A stretch of DNA of 64,000 nucleotides from Xestospongia bergquistia (GCA_963965975.1 OZ014423.1:3100001-3164000), one strand, 5' to 3'; counted from the first letter of the stretch, positions 36,894 to 49,968 are shown. Notes: generated by a model from the sequence alone, not told the origin. Numbers and translations are program-made.

Positions 36894-37605
36894 ATCAGAC
36901 AGTTGCCACACCCACTATATTATTGGCTCTTGGTGATAAATTACATGCTGTAGATTATTTTCATTCAATGCACACTATAATCCAACATGATGTCCTGCCC
37001 ACCCAATACAACTTGGAACAAGGACTGAATATTTGTGACTACACTGATATTGTTATGAATGTTACTCCATTGCTAATAGCAATATGCAAGCATTCCAAAT
37101 TTGTAGACGAAACCACAGAAACATTAGCGTCACACTTCTTGAAATGCTCAGAGACCAGAAACAAACTTCATCTGTTAGTGATGTCTGCTTTATTGGTTGA
37201 TTGAAGTTTAAGAAGAAGGAATGTCAACGAAGAGAAAGTGAAGTAAAGGAAATATTCTTATCATTTCTACAAGAATTAGTATTCAATTCAATTGAAGGTG
37301 TGGGCAGATACTTTTAGCACTTGGAACATCACACAAAAATACATAATGAGAAAGAAGTGAGCTGTCTGTCTGTTCACTCATTAATTCATTAGTCCATTCA
37401 TTCCTCCATCTATCCATTCATTTTATTTTAGTCAACTATTATACACGATGATAGAGAGTGCCTCGAATTACTTCCACTTATACCAAAGTCCTACTCCAAG
37501 ACATTTATCCTCAAACTAGATGACACAGATAATGAAGATGAGATGATTGACCTAGAACTGTTATTATCACCTTCATCAGAAACTAGTCACTGTTCCAGTC
37601 TCCAT
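36894..37605 (+). pseudogene. Segments n, o, p (U4b)
   Basis: n 36894-37204 lost one codon (IIQHDVLPTQ instead of IIQHDDVLPTQ) and stays open. o 37204-37356 has TAG at 37315-37317. p 37432-37605 is the open 174-nt form. Confidence 0.55.
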
Positions 37606-37872
37606 GTAAACCACACCTTTTATTTCTACATTTAAGTTACACATTAAAACATAACTCCATTGAAGATAATGCAGAACAGAAGATAATTAAAGATGGCAGA
37701 ATTCCTCTCTGCTTAAGTAAATTCATTTTATATTGAATAATTTTTATATCTAATAAATGCATTTTGAATATTTAACAAAGGATTTACATATCAATGTTAT
37801 GTGTACACTACATATACTATATATGCCAATGGATAACACTAACAGTGATCTCTTTATTTTATTACTGTGCAG

Positions 37873-38308
37873 GTTGTCCATTATCACGTGTAACAAGTGA
37901 AGACAATTCTCTCTGTGACTTGAAATTAAAACTTAGATTCTTTTCACTTCTTGATGTCAATGAGCTAGCGGACATTACTAAAGAGACTTCATGTAGTCCA
38001 ACAGATCTTATTATAAACATACATCAATGTTTCCATTCAACAGCCAGTTCACTGAAATGGAAGGTACTCATGTTCTTTTAGCTTTCTGATCACTTCTCTT
38101 TCCCCTAGATAAAGTGGTTAGTACAAGATAAGTTGCTCTTTTGTGTAAAGAACTTCTTGTCATAGGAGAACCCATCCTTTCATGTCGTTTATAATCCATA
38201 GCATCTCATGTACAAGGATGTTCTGGAAAGTTTGCAAATTGTAATTTCAACCAAGAACAAATCAACTTTGTGTTTAATGCTCAAGATTGTATGCATCAAA
38301 TTCTATTG
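37873..38308 (+). pseudogene. Segments q and r (U4b)
   Basis: q 37873-38063 is open (DLKLKLRFFSLLDVNELADI). r 38109-38308 is as in the other units. Confidence 0.55.
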
Positions 38309-39634
38309 GTTAGTTTGATGTCAGCCTCGTCATTCATTCGTCCATCCATTCATTCATTCGTCCATTTATCCATTCATCCATCCATTACAGCACTTATAAA
38401 AAGCAATGTCTATTACTAACTACAACATAAACAAAGCAAATAATGATTACTTCTACCTCACACTGTCCAGCTCACCCATGTCATTCCCAAATATCTCTCT
38501 TAATTCTGTCTCCCTTTTGACCTCTCTTTAATTGAGACACTCAACAGGTCGGCTGGGCCCTGTAGCTCACACTTTTCTCCTCCTCCACTCCTCTTACCAA
38601 AGAAGCATAAACACAAAAGAAGTATCTCCTGGTCAGCAATACCTAGATCCTCACTGTTAGGTCCTCCCCATTAATGTAGCAACAAGAGGAGCATGATTAG
38701 TAGTACTGGCAGCTGATAGTAACTATGACACTCTTTTAAGTAGCATTTTTACTTTCTCTATTCCTATTATACCAAGTTTAACGGAGGATTTATTATGGTT
38801 GGTCATAAGAGTGCTGCCTCTTCATGTGGAGGTCTACTTACATAACTGGTTTATGCTCACATGAACTATGAATGTTATTATCAAGTATGAATTCATTAAT
38901 TATTTATTTTATGTATGTACAAAAACTGTTTGACTCCTTTTTTCTCTTTAGATGTTCTAGTAATATTACAATGAATGATAGTCTACTATTGCTTTGTAAT
39001 AATATCATTAATACTAAAAGGAGAAGTATGTCACAGAACAAACCAGGTATATTTAATAAATGGATGGATGGAGGGTAACAATAGATGAGAAGTGAATGAC
39101 AGAGTGATGGACATATCAATGAAGTCAATGGATGGATGAGTAGATAGACTAATGGAAATACAGGTGAACATATGGATTCATATATGGATTTACTAATCTG
39201 TAGGCTATACTTAACAGTATTAAAGACTTAGTGACAGAAAACAGTTATATACATATATATATGTGTGTATTCATGTCTATATGTATCCTACTCTGGTCAT
39301 TTAAACAATCAGTTTGGAGACAACAAATAGGGGGTGTGGTTTATTTGCATCTACAAGGATCCTTTTGTTCCTCAGACACAAATCATGTATCATGGAAGTG
39401 CTCTTAAAGCTTCACTATTATGGTAGATACCTCTATAGTACTGCTTCATTCATCTATCCACCCATCCATTGATAAGGTAATAGGATGTTGTATTCGAGAT
39501 GGTTTCTTTATAAAGTCTACTATGAGAGTTACTGGTAAGTCTCTCTCATAAAAATATATCAATTTGACAGTCCTTTGTCTAGATTCTCAAATTGAAGTTG
39601 TTATGGTGTACTCATCCAATCAAATATTGTGCTA

Positions 39635-40746
39635 ATGCAGTGTGTAGTACATCTTGTATTAACATGAGTAAATCAGATCTCATTGTTAGATCAGATATCA
39701 TAGTCTGTGTCAGATGAGATATTAGTGTTAAGAAACATGTTGACGTGTAGATCAGATCTCAATTGGTGTTAGATCAGGTATTGGTGTTAATAAACGTGTT
39801 GACGTCAGTGTGTAGTAGATCAGATATGAAAAAGTGTGAGTCAGATTTCGGTGTTAGATCAGGTATTAGTTTTAAGAACTGTGTAAATGTCAATGTTTAG
39901 TAAATCAATGTTTGGTAAATACCAACTGGTGTTAGATCAGGTGTCAGTATTAAGAATCTCGTATTAATATTAGTGTGTAGTTGATCAGATATCAACATGA
40001 GTAAATGAGATCTCAGTGTTAGATCAGATATCATAATCAGTGTCAGATGAGATATCAGTGTTAAGAATCACGTTGATGTCTGTGTGTAGATCAGATTTCA
40101 ATGTTAGTAATTTAGATGTCAGTGTTAATTCAAAGATTGTTATGAAATCAGATATCGGTGCTAAGAATTAAATTGATTCCACTTTGTAGTACAATCAGAT
40201 ATCAGTATTAGTAAATCAGATCTCAAAGTTAGATCAGGTATCAGTGTTATGAATCGTGTTGATGTCAATGTGTAGTAGATGAGAAATCAACAAGAGTAAA
40301 TCAAACCTGGATGTTTAATCAGGTATCAGTGTTAAGAAACATGTTAATGTTTGTGTGTAGTAGATCATATATCAACATGAGTAAATCAGATCTCAATGTT
40401 AGATCAGATATCATAGTCAGTGTCGGATTAGATATGAATGTTAAGGATCATGTTGATGTCAGTGAGTAGTAGATCAGATATCAACAGGTGTTAAATCAGG
40501 TATCAGTATTAAAAATCGTGTTGATCTCAGTATGTATTAGATCAGATATCAACATGAGTAAATCAGATCTCAGTGTTAGATCAGGTATAATAGTCATTGT
40601 CATATCAGATATCAGTGTTAAGAACCATGTTGATGTCTGTGTGTATATCGGATATCAACGTTAGTGATTTAGATGTCAGTGTTAATTCAGATATTGGTAT
40701 CAGATTAGATGTCAGTGTTATGAATCAAATTGATGCCGCTTTGTAC
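39635..40746. repeat. Minisatellite array R3
   Basis: Shorter array that starts and ends like R1 and R2 but lacks about 450 nt in its right half, where the GGATTAGATATGAATG phrase passes directly into the GTCAGTGAGTAG phrase at about 40455. Confidence 0.9.
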
Positions 40747-40806
40747 TGACATCAACACGTTCTTAATACTGATACCTGATCTAACACCGAGATCTGATTT
40801 ACTCAT
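40747..40806 (-). repeat. Inverted minisatellite unit capping R3
   Basis: Reverse complement of the array unit, identical in form to the caps at 2711 and 30004. Confidence 0.85.
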
Positions 40807-41312
40807 CCATCTATTCAGATATTTATGAGTTCATCAAACCATCTATCATTTCAATCGTCCATCCATCCAATCATTCATTTAACAATCCATCCATCCATTA
40901 TTCCATCATTCATCTATTCTTCCTATACATATTTGTGCCATTTATTATGCATTTATCCAACTAACCTGTCATTCAGCCATCCACTATTATTCACCAGGGA
41001 CACGTGCCCCCCCCCCCTCCCAAAAAAGTTACAACATGTTCATTGTGCCCCTCCCCCAATTTTTACACTAAAGTATGCAATATGTAGAGAACAATGAAAA
41101 CACTCATTGCAATTATAACATAATTGTGGCTATTGTTTATTACAAATGAATGAGATAGAGTGATGGACATATCAATAAAATCAATGGACAGATGAGTAGA
41201 TAGACTAATGGAAAGTCAGGTGAACATATGGATTCACAAACAGATAAATGGTTTTACTAATGAATATTTATTAATGAGTGCTTTGTTAATAATTGTTCTC
41301 TTCTCTTTTTAG

Positions 41313-41832
41313 TATTTTTGTTAAATGATCTACTTGATACTCATGTGTGTAGTCCCTTGTTGCTCCCTCAGTCTTGTTTTGATAAGTGGGTAGAGGGAAT
41401 TATAGGAAATCAAAGTGAAAATATTCAAACTGGTGAGTGATTTGGTCCCTAACAATTAGAATGTCAATCAACCTGGTAAAAACATATCACATTACAACAT
41501 TGGAGAATAAGAAATATAAAAAGTAATTATTATATTTGTGCATGTTTTTAGCAATTTTCTACACATCCATCAGTCCATCCATTTATTATTTACTTCCTCT
41601 TTGTCTTTCTGTCTTTGTCTTTCTCTATTGTTCATTATACAATGTACATACAACAGGTAAAACACCTCATCAAATTACTCAAAATGCTTTAGATGCCTTT
41701 GCCATTAATAGTTGTATTGATGCTTATGTAATACATCATGCATTAGATGGAGGTGAAGAAGCTATCTTTTATCTCAAGCATGAACCAAACTGGACAGACC
41801 AGTTATTAATACTTGCATTACAGAGTTTTTGA
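41313..41832 (+). pseudogene. INTS2: Segments a and b (U5)
   Basis: a 41313-41432 and b 41657-41832, in frame over the intron. b carries the CIDAYVIHHALDG variant also seen in U1, ending ALQSF, TGA. Confidence 0.5.
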
Positions 41833-42332
41833 GTTAATATGCTGGGTTGAAGGAGGATTTGATGTACCTGGCAATGATTAACATTCATAACAATATGTAT
41901 CACTCTATTAATCTGTACATTCATTCTATTAATCCATCCATTCATAGGTATGGTACTCATATCTGCCAGTCTTTTTTAACCCATGGGGTCTGTCCTTTCT
42001 CCTTTACCCAGTCTTCTCCCTCCTCCAATTCTCTCTGATTTCCCAACTATTGAAGAATCAATACTGGTCACCATACCAGCTTGTCTATCAGCTGTGAATG
42101 ACTCTGAGTCCCCTACTACTTTTTATCACAACTGGTCCCCCTAACTGCTAACTACACAACTGATGCTCCCTCTCTATTATACTCTCTTTTCTCTTACGTC
42201 TACTTTAACATAAACGAAATTATAGTATTTTAAAGAAACAAACTCAAACAAACATCTATTCTTTCTTACCTGCTGATAAACTGTCACCTGGAACTACTGA
42301 AAACACTTCTTATTTGTACTTATTAACAGGGT

Positions 42333-42533
42333 GTGGCCACACCCAATGGCTTTAGAGCCAAGACCCAGATGATCCTACTAAAAATTTATTCCAGATATTA
42401 TAGTCACAGATATTTTCTCCATGTACCACTAACATCATGGAAAGAATCTGAAGAGAGTGCAATGCATGAAGAGGGTATGGTTCTGTTATTAGCTGTTGCT
42501 AAGAAACATAGTTCTTTTGTTCCTCAACATTAA
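42333..42533 (+). pseudogene. INTS2: Extended segment d (U5)
   Basis: Only copy in which d is open well upstream: ATPNGFRAKTQMILLKIYSR then YYSHRYFLHVPLTSWKESEE and MVLLLAVAKKHSSFVPQH. The upstream frame is opened by one extra T (ATATTTTCTCC). That part is therefore probably fortuitous; the d core is as in U2. Confidence 0.4.
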
Positions 42534-42697
42534 TTATTATTAGGATTGATTGGCCATGGCAAGGTAAGAGAGTTAACCAAGAATGTTTATACATAGTAGC
42601 TAGTTGTCACTGGGAAGCTATTCCACTTTGGTATTATTGGGAGGGGCCAGGGATTATTACTGCTATACACAATAAATTATTTCACTTTGTCTTCCAG

Positions 42698-42869
42698 TTT
42701 GAATTATGGATGTATAACATTTCAGAAGCTAGAGAAAAACATTTTAAGAACAGAGATAGTGGAATGGCAAAAGACTCGAGTTGATTTTCTGCAACATCTT
42801 CTGACTCAGAGAAGTGGGCGTATTCCATTATATAACTGGAAAAGACGTGACATCTTTGGCACCAGCTAA
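42698..42869 (+). pseudogene. INTS2: Segment e, long form (U5)
   Basis: Open, QKLEKNILRTEIVEWQKTRV and GRIPLYNWKRRDIFGTS, TAA. One S to L change relative to U2. Confidence 0.5.
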
Positions 42870-43206
42870 TGTAAAATATTGCAGTACTTTACAGAATAAT
42901 TCAATGTTAATAAATGAGAGTGCTCCTGCATGAAATAATGTAATGATGAGGAAGATGGATTGAATGGAGGGATGGGTGGATCAATGGATGGATGGACTTT
43001 TATTGTATTTTTCTTGTCTTATTTGAAATCATCTCATCTTTTGCTCCAACAACTTTAAGTAACTACTCAAGTTGACAAGTTGACTTGGAATCTTTCTACC
43101 GAGATCAAGAACCTCTCTCTTATATCTCCCAAATCACCTGATCCTATTATACACCATGGAAAACAGTCTCAAGAAATGTTAATAAATCAAAGAGTAAAAA
43201 TAAATG

Positions 43207-43332
43207 ACTCTCTCTCTAAAAATAAATGATTCTCTATGTCTCTCTGTCTCTCTCTCTGTTTCTCTCTCTCTATCTCTCTCTTTCTCTGTCTCTCTTTGTC
43301 TATCTCTCTCTCTCTCTCACTCTCACTCTCTC
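43207..43332. repeat. CT microsatellite (U5)
   Basis: Interrupted tract as in U2, two nt shorter near CTCTCTCTGTTTC. Confidence 0.9.
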
Positions 43333-43581
43333 CATATAGTTTTAACATCAGAATAGTGTTGAATATTATATGAGAGAGGACAAACCTCATGGAAATCTAA
43401 ACCTCCATGACTTGTTGGACCAGTTTTGGCAACATTATAAACACCCTCCTAATTTATAAGAAATGAAATATGTAAAGGTATTTTAGATGCATCATAAAAA
43501 TATGCTATATCTTGAACACTTACAACAAGAGCAAAACTGGCTTTATAGTATTGTGTCAGCTGGTAGAAAGTAGAAAGACCC

Positions 43582-43734
43582 TTATGATGTATTGATTTCA
43601 AATTGGAACATTAAGTAATCAAAGTCTTTGTGAAGGCTATTAACAATTAATTTAGCCATGTCAGAGGCATCTTCAACAATTCCAGTCATTACAGTACAAT
43701 TCAAATACCTTGTTTCACCTGTTTTAGGATCCAT
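43582..43734 (-). other. Antisense 50-aa ORF, copy 5 (U5)
   Basis: Open, variable part AKLIVNSLHKDFDYL as in U2. Confidence 0.4.
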
Positions 43735-44081
43735 CTAGCAGAGTAATCTTTCATACTAAAATCAGTATGCTGACAGCTGTGCTCCTCACCTTCATCTGAA
43801 CCTTCAAATTCTTAATGAATATTGTCTGCTAATTCTTCTGAACAGTCATTTAATCATCTTCACTTAACAAATTAGGATTGATTGATGATTCACTTCTTTG
43901 TTGTAGGATATGGTTCTAAAAGGTATGGTACCTTTTAAAATTAGATGCATAACTTTTGTAATTGGGTAACATTCACAACATGATCATGATGGATATGTAA
44001 TAATACACTAAGAGATACACCTTTATAATACTTTCAAATTATACATACGTATATTTAACCATTTTTCCTCTTCTTCTGTAG

Positions 44082-44192
44082 ATCCATTCTGTTGATATTG
44101 AGGTCCTAACAAGTTTTCTAGAACAATATTCTGCTGGTTCATACCTACTCTATTTCCTTCTCTATCTTTCTTCACCTTTAGACTACAAAACT
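44082..44192 (+). pseudogene. INTS2: Segment l, open copy (U5)
   Basis: IHSVDIEVLTSFLEQYSAGS, YLLYFLLYLSSPLDYKT, with donor ACT|GTAAAT; identical in reading to U2. Confidence 0.5.
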
Positions 44193-44937
44193 GTAAATGC
44201 AACTATTTTGAAGAGCTAATAACAGGGAAACTAGTCCAGTTTAAACACTCATCACTTTACTCCAAGTCTTAAGTTACAGCATACACTTTCTCAGCATTTA
44301 TAGAAGGTGAGAAAAAATTATTGACTAACAATAAAAGCTATCAATTGACTATAAAATAAATGATAATTCAAAATTAATTACCTATTATTAAACATAGTAA
44401 TTTATAAAAAGTTTAATAATTGAGTATGTATTCTGAACTTATTGTATGGGTGTGGCTTAGAAAATTACTAATGAAAGCATTCAAAATCATTAATTTTAGT
44501 GATAGATGTAGTACATTGTATATATATCCCTTGACATCTTATCCTATTACCTTTGACAACTGTTCCCCTCCTAATTGTTTCTTGCATAGTGGGGCCTCAA
44601 TGAGTATTCCTGTACAAGAACCACTTTGTGTATGAAGAGGCTAATCTAGTCGAACAAGTTAAACTTGTTTGTCCAGTTACAGAAGTTATTTCAAAAGTGA
44701 TCAAAGTTGTTGTGGTGATGTTTTGCTTACAGTGAACAAGAAAGTCTTTCTCTAATTTTTATGCCAAGTTTCCTATGCCCCACCCATCAATCTCAACTCA
44801 AGGGACTTATTGTTTTCCAATGGTACTTATGTACACTAATCTAACAACCCCCCTTGGCCGAAAAGAGAATATAGGTGGAGTTCAGCCCCTCCCACCTGAC
44901 ATGTATATATATATCAACAAGTTGTTTTTAAACAAAG

Positions 44938-45651
44938 ATCAGACAGTTGCCACACCCACTATATTATTGGCTCTTGGTGATAAATTACATGCTGTAGATT
45001 ATTTGCATTCAATGCACACTATAATCCAACATGATGATGTCCTGCCCACCCAATACAACTTGGAACAAGGACTGAATATTTGTGAAAACACTGATATTGT
45101 TATGAATGTTACTCCATTGCTTATAGCAATACGCAAGCATCCCAAATTTGTAGACCAAACCACAGAAACATTAGCGTCACACTTCTTGAAATGCTCAGAG
45201 ACCAGAAACAAACTTCATCTGTTAGTGATGTCTGCTTTATTGGTTGATTGAAGTTCAAGAAGAAGGAATGTCAACGAAGAGAAAGTGAAGTAAAGGAAAT
45301 ATTCTTATCATTTCTACAAGAATTAGTATTCAATTCAATTGAAGGTGTGGGCAGATACTTTTAGCACTTGGAACATCACACAAAAATACATAATGAGAAA
45401 GAAGTGAGCTGTCTGTCTGTTTACTCATTAATTCATTAGTCCATTCATTCCTCCATCTATCCATTCATTTCCTTTTAGTCAACTATTATACACAATGATA
45501 GAGAGTCCCTCAAATTACTTCACTTATACCAAAGTCCTACTCCAAGACATTTACCCTTAAACTAGATGACACAGATAATGAAGATGAGATGATCGACCTA
45601 GAACTGTTATTATCACCTTCATCAGAAACTAGTCACTGTTCCAGTCTCCAT
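44938..45651 (+). pseudogene. Segments n, o, p (U5)
   Basis: n 44938-45251 is open (ICENTDIVMNVTPLLIAIRK). Its frame also extends upstream to 44775 through the (TA)n, probably by chance. o 45251-45403 has TAG at 45362-45364. p 45479-45651 is the frameshifted 173-nt form. Confidence 0.55.
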
Positions 45652-45917
45652 GTAAACCACACCTTTTATTTCTACATTTAAGTTACACATTAAAACATAA
45701 CTCCATTGAAGATAATGCATAACAGAAGATAATTAAAGATGGCAGAATTCCTCTTTGCTTAAGTAAATTCATTTTATATTGAAAATTTTTATATCTAATA
45801 AATGCATTTTGAATATTTAACAAAGGATTTACATATCAATGTTATGTGTACACTACATATACTATATATGCCAATGGATAACACTAACAATGATCTCTTT
45901 ATTTTATTACTGTGCAG

Positions 45918-46284
45918 GTTGTCCATTATCACGTGTAACAAGTGAAGACAATTCCCTCTGTGACTTGAGATTAAAACTAGATCTTATTATAAACAGACAT
46001 CAATGTTTTCATCTAACAGCCAGTTCACTGATATGGAAGGTACTCATGTTTTTTTAGCTTTCTGATCACTTCTCTTTCCCCTAGATAGATTGGTTAGTAC
46101 AAGATGAGTTGCTCTTTTGTGTAAAGAACTTCTTGTCATAGGAGAACCCATCCTTTCATGTCGTTTATAATCCATAGCATCTCATGTACAAGGATGTTCT
46201 GGAAAGTTTGCAAATTGTAATTTCAACCAAGAACAAATCAACTTTGTGTTTAATGCTCAAGATTGTATGCATCAAATTCTATTG
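45918..46284 (+). pseudogene. q short form and r (U5)
   Basis: q 45918-46039 (122 nt) has the same 69-nt in-frame deletion as U2. r 46085-46284. Confidence 0.6.
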
Positions 46285-47013
46285 GTTAGTTTGATGTCAG
46301 CCTTGTCATTCATTCATCCATCCATTCATTCATTCGTCCATTCATCTATTCATCCATCCATTCATTCATTCGTCCATTTATCCATTCATCCATCCATTAC
46401 AGCACTTATAAAAAGCAATGTCTATTACTAACTACTACATAAACAAAGCAAATAATGATTACTTCTACCTCACACTGTCCAGCTCACCCATGTCATTCCC
46501 AAATATCTCTCTTAATTCTGTCTCCCTTTTGACATCTCTTTAATTGAGACACATTTCAATCATCCATCCATCCAATCATTCATTAAACAATCCATCCATC
46601 CATTGTTCCATTATTCATCTATTCTTCCTATCCATATTTGTGCCATTTATTATGCATTTATCTAACTACCCTGTCATTCAGCCATCCACTATTCATCACC
46701 AGGGCCAGGTGCCCCCCCAAAAAGTCACAACATGCTTATTGTGCCCCCCCCCCCCCCCAATTTTTACACTAAAGTATGCAATATGTAGAGAACAATGAAA
46801 ACACTCATTGCAATTATAACATAATTGTGGCTATTGTTTATTACAAATGAATGAGATAGAGTGATGGACATATCAATGAAATCAATGGACAGATGAGTAG
46901 ATAGACTAATGGAAAGACAGGTGAACATATGGATTCACAAACAGATAAATGGTTTTACTAATGAATATTTATTAATGAGTGCTTTCTTAATGATTGTTCT
47001 ATTCTCTTTTTAG

Positions 47014-47133
47014 TATTTTTGTTAAATGATCTACTTGATACTCATGTGTGTAGTCCCTTGTTGCTCCCTCAGTCTTGTTCTGATAAGTGGGTAGTGGGAA
47101 TTATAGGAAATCAAAGTGAAAATATTCAAACTG
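47014..47133 (+). pseudogene. INTS2: Segment a (U6)
   Basis: 120 nt, acceptor TTCTCTTTTTAG and donor GGTGAGTG, same reading as U4. Confidence 0.45.
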
Positions 47134-47246
47134 GTGAGTGATTTGGTCCCCAACAATTAGAATGTCAATCAACCTTGGAGACTAAGAAATATGAAAAGTA
47201 ATTATTATATTTGTGCATGTTTTTAGCAATTTTCTACCCATCCATC

Positions 47247-48171
47247 AATCCATCCATAGGCGTATTTAGACCTGGGCCAGCACGGGCTTTGCCCGGGTAA
47301 ACTTGGCCAGACCAAAATTAATTTCAAAAATAAATTTATTGCTTTTATTTACACAGAAAAGATTAACCACTAACACATGCCATGTATGACTTCACAGTTA
47401 GCAATTAGCACCTGTTTTATGAACTGTGATCTGAGTCAGACTGAGTGCCAATATGAAAAGACTGTTATAGACTTGGGCCTCTAGTAATAGTAGCAGTAGT
47501 GGTGTAGGCTGGTCCATCATAAAAATCATACAATGTTCCAGAGAGTGAGGAAGGTGACAGTGGAAATGGCAGCATTGAAGAAATTGACAGAGAAATTAGA
47601 GGATTAAATGATCAAAATGGTTAGCTGTAAATTTAATAACAAAGTCGTTTGAAATTATTCTTTCTACTTTTCTTGTACTCTGCAGACACAGATGGTGATG
47701 GTGTTGATCTACAGATTCATAGGGTTTAGCTAATGATATACCCACAATACCAGAAGTTAACGTACATGTACATGTTGGTGACATAGCATCAAGCTCAAGC
47801 CGAGAGTAGATGGTCCTGCAGACATAGCTAAAGATAAATCCGAAAAGCCTACTCAACCAATCGGCATTGATTTTCCACTTTCTGTTTTAGTCGATTGTTT
47901 AAACCTAGATGGTACCAAGCAACAGTTTCCATGGCTTGAATATTCAAAAGCTTGGATGCTGCTTTTGTTTCCCATGTAGGTTGTCTAGTATAGCAATCCA
48001 GATGATGCATTCACTCAGAACGGGTTCAGGGACAAGAAACATACCTTGTTAAGTTGTGGTTGAGTAAAAGTTTAAAATTGTTAATAACTATTAATAACTA
48101 CTAATTAATAATGATGAATAATTAATGAGCCCTAGTACTTTTAGAGACCTAGATATGCCTATGAATCCATC
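47247..48171 (+). mobile_element. hAT-family relic, second copy (U6)
   Basis: Element 47255-48163 (909 bp) with the same ends, the same AATCCATC duplications and the same zinc-finger relics as the 30847 copy, differing by only a few substitutions. Identical position inside the unit shows it was copied by duplication of the unit, not by a second transposition. Confidence 0.8.
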
Positions 48172-48249
48172 CATTTATTATTTTACTTCCTCTTTGTCTT
48201 TCTGTCTTTGTCTTTCTCTATTGTTCATTATACAATGTACATACAACAG

Positions 48250-48425
48250 GTAAAACAGCTCTTCAAATTACTCAAAATGCTTTAGATGCCTTTGCCATTA
48301 ATAGTTGTATTGAGGTTTATGTAATACATCATGCATTAGATGGAGGTGAAGAGGCTATCTTTTATCTCAAGCATGACCCAAACTGGACAGACCAGTTATT
48401 AATACTTGTATTACTGGGTTTTTGA
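48250..48425 (+). pseudogene. INTS2: Segment b (U6)
   Basis: Same reading as the U4 copy (GKTALQITQNALDAFAINSC, LLILVLLGF, TGA). Confidence 0.45.
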
Positions 48426-49181
48426 GTTAATATGCCGGGTTGAAGGAGGATTTGATGTACCTGGCAATGATTAACATTCATAACAATATGTATCACTCTA
48501 TTAATCTGTACATTCATTCTATTAATCCATCCATTCATAGGTATGGTACTCATATCTGCCAGTCTTTTTTAACCCATGGGGTCTGTCCTTTCTCCTTTAC
48601 CCAGTCTTCTCCCTCCTCCAATTCTCTCTGATTTCCCAACCATTGAAGAATCAATACTGGTCACCATACCAGCTTTCTCCTTTACGTCTACTTTAACGTA
48701 AACGAAATTATAGTATTTTAAAGAAACAAACTCAAACAAACATCTATTCTTTCTTACCTGCTGATAAACTGTCACCTGGAACTGCTGACAACACTTCTCA
48801 TTTGTACTTATTAATAGGGTGTGGCCACACCCAATGGCTTTAGAGCCAAGACCCAGATGATCCTACTAAAAATTTATTCCAGATATAGTCACAGACATTT
48901 CTCCATGTACCACTAACATCATGGAAAGAATCTGAAGAGAGTGCAATGCATGAAGAGGGTATGGTTCTGTTATAAGCTGTTGCTAAGAAACATAGTTTAT
49001 TTGTTCCTCAACATCAATTTTTATTAGGATTGATTGGCCATGGCAAGGTAAGAGAGTTAACCAAGAATGTTTATACATAGTAGCTAGTTGTCACTGGGAA
49101 GCTATTCCGCTTTGGTATTATTGGGAGGGGCCAAGGATTATTACTGCTATACACAATAAATTATTTCACTTTGTCTTCCAG

Positions 49182-49362
49182 TTTGAATTATGGATGCATA
49201 ACATTTCAGAAGCCAGAGATAGTGGAATGGCAAAAAACTCGAGTTGATTTTCTGCAACATCTGCTAACTCAGAAAAGTGGGCATATTCCATCATATAACT
49301 GGAAAAGACATGACATCTTTGGCACCAGCTGCTGCAAAATATTGCAGTACTTTACAGAATAA
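49182..49362 (+). pseudogene. INTS2: Segment e, short form (U6)
   Basis: QKPEIVEWQKTRVDFLQHLL to CCKILQYFTE, TAA; 21-nt in-frame deletion of group B. Confidence 0.5.
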
Positions 49363-49668
49363 TTCAATGTTAATAAATGAGAGTGCTCCTGCATGAAATA
49401 ATGTAATGATGAGGAAGATGGATTGAATGGAGGGATAGGTGGATCAATGGATGGATGTACTTTTATTGTATTTTTCTTGTCTTAGTTGAAATCATCTCAT
49501 CTTTTGCTCCAACAACTTTAAGTAACTATTCAAGTTGACAAGTTGACTTGGAATCTTTCTACCGAGATCAAGAACCTCTCTCTTATATCTCCCAAATCAC
49601 TTGATCCTATTATACACCATGGAAAACAGTCTCAAGAAAGGTTAATAAATCAAAGAGTTATATAAATG

Positions 49669-49671
<3 letters not shown>

Positions 49672-49712
<41 letters not shown>
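49672..49712. repeat. Short pure CT microsatellite (U6)
   Basis: Only about 40 nt of uninterrupted (CT)n, against 125-175 nt in U2-U5. Flanks are the same as in U4, so the tract has contracted. Confidence 0.9.
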
Positions 49713-49718
<6 letters not shown>

Positions 49719-49968
49719 GGTTTAATATAAGAATAGTGTTGAATATTATATGAGAGAGGACAAAACTCATGGAAATCTAAACTCTAAACCTGCATGACTT
49801 GTTGGACCAGTTTTGGCAACGTTATAAACACCCTCCCAATTTATAAGAAATGAAATATGTAAAGGTATTTTAGATGCATCATGAAACTATGCTATATCTT
49901 AAACACTTACAACAAGAGCAAAACTGGCTTTATAGTATTGTGTCAGCTGGTAGAAAGTAGAAAGACCC

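Larger units (their letters stand above)
36430..39634 (+). repeat. Tandem unit U4b (group C, 5' truncated)
   Basis: Begins inside the region before m and n (AGTTTTTCCCTATTCTTC, homologous to about 8066 in U1) and runs through n-o-p, q, r, t and k to the array at 39635. It lacks everything upstream of that point. Confidence 0.8.
40807..46543 (+). repeat. Tandem unit U5 (group A)
   Basis: Same markers as U2: 120-nt a, long e, CTCTCT tract, open l, 122-nt q, 173-nt p. It differs in that n is complete and in a deletion at about 44050 (TATACATACGTATATTTAACC) that brings the region before l next to the antisense-ORF region. It joins U6 at TTTAATTGAGACACATTTC, the same junction as U2/U3a. Confidence 0.8.
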
